15,646 nt of DNA from Cryptobacterium sp. CAG:338 (GTDB lineage: Bacteria > Actinomycetota > Coriobacteriia > Coriobacteriales > Eggerthellaceae), in assembly GCA_000435475.1 (NCBI GenBank), contig FR896065.1, positions 13,238 through 28,883 of the forward strand, in the 5' to 3' direction. Shown in pieces: positions 11,950 to 15,646 of the stretch. The stretch's first letter is position 1. Every line of letters begins with the position of its first letter. Under the pieces are notes generated by a model. The model searched no databases. It was not told where the DNA came from and worked only from the letters and a program-made list of their open reading frames with translations. Both the position numbers and the translations under genes were made by a program.

Positions 11950-12267
11950 ATGAAACGAAACCAAATCATAGCAGCCATGAATGCGCTGCCTGAGGATTGT
12001 GAAGTTGAATTCAACATCATCCCGCTTGATCGACAGGTTGAGATAATGACCTTCATGGTTAACTTCTTGGCGCTTGCAAGCATAGCCAGGGGCGAAAACT
12101 ACGATCCTGGACAGTGGCATACCGCGCTCGTTGATGTGTTCTCAAGGCTTGGTCTTGGCAAGGAAGCTTCTTATTTAGTCCTTAAATCAGCCGCCGATTT
12201 TGACAATCGTGTAGAAGAAGCTAACGGCAACGCAATGCAGAATCTCGCTGAGTTGGCGATGCAGTAA
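11950..12267 (+). CDS. Unidentified phage protein, 105 aa
   Basis: Begins MKRNQIIAAMNALPEDCEVE and is mostly helical, soluble and without a known motif. ATG 11950 has only a weak GGATGGGA upstream; an in-frame start at 11914 would overlap the DnaA box and lacks a ribosome site. It directly follows the candidate origin, and its stop overlaps the next ATG by one base, so the two are translationally coupled. It may belong to the replication region; no function is proposed. Confidence 0.7.
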   Translation: MKRNQIIAAMNALPEDCEVEFNIIPLDRQVEIMTFMVNFLALASIARGENYDPGQWHTALVDVFSRLGLGKEASYLVLKSAADFDNRVEEANGNAMQNLAELAMQ

Positions 12268-12500
12268 TGGCTGTCATGTCTTGCGAACCAGCTGATATTG
12301 CTTCTGCACAGCGAGAAGCTGATGCAATGTATCAAAACTATCGGAACTTCACACCGTGTCTTAAATGCCCTCATAACCAGCATCACGACTATCCGATCAT
12401 GGGCGGGCATATAACGGCGAGCTACTGCGATCTTGATGGGCAGTGGCTATCACCAGATCTATACCGATCAACTATTGCTGATATGGGGTGTGAGCCGTGA
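12267..12500 (+). CDS. Small Cys/His-rich protein, 77 aa
   Basis: ATG 12267 overlaps the previous stop. The centre carries CLKCPHNQHHDYP (about residues 31-43) with further Cys at about 54 and 75, so a zinc-binding fold is likely. The N-terminal third is helical (PADIASAQREADAMYQNYRN). It ends in a GTGA overlap with the methyltransferase-like gene, so the two are coupled. Small zinc proteins of this sort are frequent in phage replication regions; no specific family is recognised. Confidence 0.7.
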   Translation: MAVMSCEPADIASAQREADAMYQNYRNFTPCLKCPHNQHHDYPIMGGHITASYCDLDGQWLSPDLYRSTIADMGCEP

Positions 12501-13165
12501 GCAAAAAAGCATTAACCCCTATGGAACGATTCGAGGAGAGCTTCAAACAGATTGCGCGTAAGTGCTCTGCTTTTGAAGCCTGGCAACGGTTTATCTACAT
12601 CCTGGCTTACGAGATCGCCTTTGCATCGGGCAACCTGTCAATCCCATTCGATAAGCCCGCAAAGACCTATAAGGCCGAGGTCGAGAACGAAATGGAATCT
12701 TATTGTGCATGTTTTCAGGCGTACTACGAAATCGTATGCGAAAACCAATTTCAAGACGTGTTAGGAAGTATTTTCATGCAGCTTGGTATTGGTAACGAAG
12801 CGGGAGGACAATTCTTTACTCCGTACCACATTGCACAAGTAGTGGCTGATGCCGCCAAGGTTGAAGATAAGGATGGAATAATCCGAGTATCTGAGCCATC
12901 ATGCGGCGCTGGTGCTAATGTGATTGCATTTTGCGAAGCATGCCACAAGAAAGGTATCGACTACCAACGCAAGGTCCTATTTGAGTGCCAGGACGTATCA
13001 GAGCTTACCGCGCTTATGTGCTATATCCAGCTTTCATTTCTCGGTGCAGCTGCAAAGATAATCGTTGGCGATACCTTGCGCCAAGAAAAGCGATACGAAC
13101 TCATAACGCCGATCATGGCATATGAACCATGCTGGGTGATTAGAGGGATACGCCATGAGTGGTGA
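12497..13165 (+). CDS. N6-adenine methyltransferase-like protein (HsdM-type fold), motif IV not visible
   Basis: A 222-residue protein resembling the methylase core of type I modification subunits: GQFFTPYHIAQVV (104-116) and the SAM-binding EPSCGAGANVIAFC (133-146), then an acidic strand FECQDVSELT (162-171) and GDTLR (191-195). The NPPY/DPPY catalytic motif expected after GDTL is not present; the chain instead goes ELITPIMAYEPCWVIRG and stops. It could bind SAM without methylating, need a partner, or belong to a known short phage subfamily without motif IV. GTG 12497 follows GGGGTG and overlaps the previous stop as GTGA. The 3' end overlaps the recombinase start by 11 bases. Confidence 0.8.
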   Translation: MSKKALTPMERFEESFKQIARKCSAFEAWQRFIYILAYEIAFASGNLSIPFDKPAKTYKAEVENEMESYCACFQAYYEIVCENQFQDVLGSIFMQLGIGNEAGGQFFTPYHIAQVVADAAKVEDKDGIIRVSEPSCGAGANVIAFCEACHKKGIDYQRKVLFECQDVSELTALMCYIQLSFLGAAAKIIVGDTLRQEKRYELITPIMAYEPCWVIRGIRHEW

Positions 13166-14165
13166 GATTAGGCAGGGTGTACAACTTGTCAAGGCTCAAG
13201 TAATTGATCTCGATAAAGCAACAGCAGATAGGATTCGCATACGAATGGAGCCTCACTTGTCCCCAGAGCAGAATAAGCTCCTAAATGAAGCGTTACGCGA
13301 ATCTATGGGAATAAGCGAGCATGAAGATAATGACGAAGTTATAGAGCGTTTTATAAACGCAAAGCTTGTCCAGGGAAGATCAAGGAAAACCTTAAAGGCA
13401 TATAAAGATTTGCTGGAAAGGTTCGCAAGGCATACCGGCAAGCCGTTAGTCATTACAACCGCTGATGACATTAGAGGATTTATGGCTGCTTGTTTCGATC
13501 GCGGCACATCGCAGGTAACTGTAAGTAATTACCGGCTTTACCTTCTCTCTTTTTTCACATGGTGCGAAAACGAGGAGCTTGTTGTTAGGTCGCCAATGCG
13601 CAAAGTTGGAGCGATAAAGATGCCAAAAACGATCAAGAAGCCCTTTAGCGATAAAGAGCTCGAGCTTTTAAGAATCGAATGTAGCAGCATCAGAGATAGA
13701 GCCATGATTGAAGTTCTGGTTTCAACCGGATGCCGCATATCGGAGCTTACCGGGATGGATCGAAAGAAAATCGATATGAGCAACAACTCAATCGTAGTTC
13801 TTGGCAAGGGCAATAAGGAGCGCCTTGTTTACTTTACCGATGCCGCAAAGGTGTGGCTAGCTAAGTACCTTGAAGAGAGAACAGACAACGATCCTGCACT
13901 GTTTGTATCACTAAGGGCTCCATATAAGAGGGTATCGCCAAGTTCGATGGAATTAAGAATCAGGAACATTGGAATAAGTGCCGGCGTTGAGAACTGCCAT
14001 CCTCACCGATTCCGCCGAACTATGGCAACAAACGCTATCAAACGCGGAATGCCTATCGAGCAGGTGCAAAAATTACTTGGACATGAAGACCTAAAGACAA
14101 CTATGCGCTACGCGATCGTTGATCAGGAACTCGTAGCGACTAACGCAAGGAGGTTGATTGGATAA
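13155..14165 (+). CDS. Second tyrosine recombinase, XerC/D-like
   Basis: A 336-residue recombinase with a unique 55-residue N terminus, a SAM-like core-binding domain (about 58-145, FINAKLVQGRSRKTLKAYKD) and a catalytic domain (about 160-336). All catalytic residues are present with Xer-like spacing: R194 (STGCRISELTG), K218 (GKGNKER), H284 and R287 (HPHRFRRT), H310 (LLGHEDLKTT) and Y319. Unlike the integrase at 788-1903 it has no arm-binding domain, and it lies in the lytic, replication-side operon. It may resolve concatemers or dimers, invert a DNA segment, or use a host dif-like site. ATG 13155 follows AGAGGGA and overlaps the methyltransferase-like gene. It uses AGA/AGG arginine codons often, hinting at separate origin. 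Confidence 0.9.
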   Translation: MSGEIRQGVQLVKAQVIDLDKATADRIRIRMEPHLSPEQNKLLNEALRESMGISEHEDNDEVIERFINAKLVQGRSRKTLKAYKDLLERFARHTGKPLVITTADDIRGFMAACFDRGTSQVTVSNYRLYLLSFFTWCENEELVVRSPMRKVGAIKMPKTIKKPFSDKELELLRIECSSIRDRAMIEVLVSTGCRISELTGMDRKKIDMSNNSIVVLGKGNKERLVYFTDAAKVWLAKYLEERTDNDPALFVSLRAPYKRVSPSSMELRIRNIGISAGVENCHPHRFRRTMATNAIKRGMPIEQVQKLLGHEDLKTTMRYAIVDQELVATNARRLIG

Positions 14166-14398
14166 TGGCAGACACCATTAGTCATATTAGAAACGCACTT
14201 GTAACGCAATTAGACCGCCTCACTAACGACAATCTTGAAGGCGAACAACTAAAGACCGAGATTAACCGTGCTCGTGCTATGAGCGAGATCAGCGAACAGG
14301 TGTTAGATGCAGGACGACTAGCACTACAGGCTGCTCGGTTCGTTGATAGTTCTTTAGCAGATAATCCCCGACTTCCTGAATACTTCAATGAGCATTAG
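14165..14398 (+). CDS. Small helical protein, 77 aa
   Basis: ATG 14165 overlaps the recombinase stop; AAGGAGG lies 11 bases upstream. The protein is predicted to be two or three long helices (TISHIRNALVTQLDRLTN, EQLKTEINRARAMSEISEQV) with no cysteine cluster or membrane segment. No family is recognised with confidence. Coupled position between the recombinase and the HNH protein. Confidence 0.7.
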   Translation: MADTISHIRNALVTQLDRLTNDNLEGEQLKTEINRARAMSEISEQVLDAGRLALQAARFVDSSLADNPRLPEYFNEH

Positions 14399-15137
14399 CG
14401 TAAGGCGCATGGTCTACACACCTGAAATGGATGTGTTCCTGAAAGACTTCGTTCCAGGGCATTCCGAGCAACAAATTATTGACGAGTTTGAAGCGCAGTT
14501 TGACATCAAGCTACGCCGATCACAACTGAAAGCAAGAATGTATAGCTTGGGACTTAAGCAAGGAATCAATACTGGTCGGTTTAGGAAAGGTCAACCTGCT
14601 TACAACAAAGGCATGAAGCAGTCTGACTTTATGAGCGCAGAGGGAATTGAGCGCACTAAGGCAACTCGTTTCAAGAAGGGTCAAATTCCGCATAACGCTA
14701 AAGGCTTTGGCATTGGAAGGGAGAGAGTGGACAAGGACGGCTACATCCAAGTGAAGGTAAAGCTGCATTCCAACATTGATGGGCGCTGGAATAACTACCG
14801 CTATAAGCACGTGCTTATATGGGAGAAAGAACACGGATGCCACATACCACCCAAAACAGCAATCATCTTCGCCGACGGAAACAAGCGAAACTTTGATCCA
14901 AATAACCTGGTAGCCGTACCAAGGCGCATCCTAATGATCATCAATCGACACCATATACCGTACTTCGACAGAGCATCCCTTGAAGCTGCAATGAAGATAG
15001 CCGAGATAAAGATGAAAGCTGATGAGCTTGAGCTATCCATACCACGTACATGCAAGGAGTGCGGAGCTCAGTTTAAGCCAGAGTTTAAAAACCAGGTTCG
15101 TTGTCGGAGTTGCATCAATGAAAGGAAAAGCAAATGA
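14388..15137 (+). CDS. Phage HNH-type endonuclease with HTH and zinc site
   Basis: A 249-residue protein in three parts: an N-terminal HTH (about 9-55, YTPEMDVFLKDFVPG to RSQLKARMYSLGLK), a central DNA-binding/HNH_3 region (about 105-180, DGYIQVKVKLHS, KHVLIWEKEHG, IIFADGNKRNFDPNNLVAV), and a C-terminal CKEC...CRSC zinc site (about 223-242). The residue usually His before the F/K-DGN block is Ile, a form I recall from a common phage HNH family, so nuclease activity is uncertain. Start: ATG 14388 overlaps the previous stop but lacks a ribosome site; ATG 14409 with AAGG upstream is an alternative. Possibly a homing endonuclease or a DNA-processing protein. Confidence 0.82.
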   Translation: MSISVRRMVYTPEMDVFLKDFVPGHSEQQIIDEFEAQFDIKLRRSQLKARMYSLGLKQGINTGRFRKGQPAYNKGMKQSDFMSAEGIERTKATRFKKGQIPHNAKGFGIGRERVDKDGYIQVKVKLHSNIDGRWNNYRYKHVLIWEKEHGCHIPPKTAIIFADGNKRNFDPNNLVAVPRRILMIINRHHIPYFDRASLEAAMKIAEIKMKADELELSIPRTCKECGAQFKPEFKNQVRCRSCINERKSK

Positions 15138-15646
15138 GCAAGCTAACACAAGAAGAATTGGATCGGATTAAAACCGAATCGTTAAGGGTTTATTGCAGCG
15201 GCGTATGTCACAGCATTAGGGATGCTTATGCCCTAACGATCAATGGCTATTCCTTAGCCGAGCTTATTGATGCCGCTGAGTTTCAGGGCGAAACATCATA
15301 TACACTGCAGACTATCGTCACTCTGGCGCATAAGTATGGCATCGCGCTGAGCGTCGAGAGTGATCTAGTAAGCTCCCGTAAGGAATTCTGCGAGGCCATC
15401 GAGAAACGCATTATGCCGCCAGGTATGGAGTGGCCACGTTTTGAGGATGGGGAGCCTTTTAAGTTTGGGGATGAGGTTTCTCTTAATAATCGTTGCGGAA
15501 AGGTAAACAGCGTCAAGTTTTACCCTAACAGGAATAGGTCAATTAAAGCAGTCGATGAAGATGGTAACTGGGGTTTTGTTCTGATTGGTGAGGGCGAATT
15601 TATCAAGCGCCCCGAACCTAAACAGGACACACTGCAGGATGTGATT
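15134..15646 (+). CDS. Unidentified phage protein, 3' partial
   Basis: ATG 15134 overlaps the preceding TGA as ATGA and follows AAAGGA. The frame is open to the window end, giving 171 residues. The first 95 residues are helical (KLTQEELDRIKTESLRVYCS). Then comes MPPGMEWPRFEDGEPFKFGD, followed by a beta-rich stretch (KVNSVKFYPN, NWGFVLIGEGEFIKRP) resembling the small SH3-like or KOW-like domains with a WP...DGEPV...GD opening found in phage proteins of actinobacteria. I do not know its function. The end of the gene lies outside the window. Confidence 0.7.
   Translation, partial: MSKLTQEELDRIKTESLRVYCSGVCHSIRDAYALTINGYSLAELIDAAEFQGETSYTLQTIVTLAHKYGIALSVESDLVSSRKEFCEAIEKRIMPPGMEWPRFEDGEPFKFGDEVSLNNRCGKVNSVKFYPNRNRSIKAVDEDGNWGFVLIGEGEFIKRPEPKQDTLQDVI

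Noticed and set aside
11842..12120. Minus-strand frames opposite the purine tract
   Set aside because: They translate the AT-rich tract into Leu/Phe-rich strings and have no ribosome site.

Overview
The window reads as the early (lysogeny, regulation, recombination and replication) half of a temperate phage of a Gram-positive bacterium, plus the tail end of its lysis module. Moderate G+C, near-universal AGGAGG-type ribosome binding sites, an SH3-repeat lysin and a tRNA-Val(CAC) attachment core ending in encoded CCA fit a Gram-positive host. An actinobacterium of the Coriobacteriia type is my guess, with low confidence. No host housekeeping gene is visible.

Layout. (1) 2-442: 3' end of a lysin with two SH3 repeats, followed by a strong terminator. 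(2) 514-781: a complete phage attachment site, with the 3' part of tRNA-Val at the core and TTCCGAAAT arm repeats on both sides. Phage genes lie on both sides of the core, so this is attP (circular, excised or packaged phage DNA) or the junction of tandem prophages, not a prophage end. (3) 788-3241, minus strand: the lysogeny operon, with a short XRE repressor, a membrane-anchored winged-helix-like protein (candidate superinfection exclusion or other moron) and a tyrosine integrase. (4) 3273-3377: a divergent promoter/operator region with two good promoters and TGCTAA/TTAGCA operator half sites, one pair forming a palindrome. (5) 3397-6788, plus strand: early genes, namely five tiny membrane proteins, a Cro-like protein, a Bro-N/KilAC antirepressor, an excisionase-like HTH protein, a RusA resolvase and a HTH/zinc protein. 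One small gene in this stretch runs antisense.

(6) 7022-11138: recombination cassette with a ParB-like protein, a YqaJ exonuclease, a RecT annealing protein with an unusual zinc-ribbon tail, and SSB. An HNH homing-type endonuclease sits between exonuclease and recT. (7) 11150-12500: small proteins including a short DUF6291-like protein, followed by a gene-poor stretch (11802-11949) with two 17-bp direct repeats, a polypurine AT-rich tract and a perfect DnaA box, which I propose as the replication origin. (8) 12497-15646: an N6-methyltransferase-like protein lacking a visible NPPY motif, a second XerC/D-like tyrosine recombinase with a full catalytic set, a second HNH protein and an unidentified protein cut by the window end.

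How it works together: the short repressor probably holds the rightward promoter off. It has no LexA-type peptidase domain, so the antirepressor may provide induction. After induction the exonuclease/RecT/SSB/RusA set would process and recombine phage DNA, the putative origin would start replication, and Int with a HTH excisionase would act at attP. The most notable points are the membrane-anchored lysogeny protein, the second tyrosine recombinase coupled to a methyltransferase-like protein, the candidate origin, and the cluster of tiny membrane proteins.
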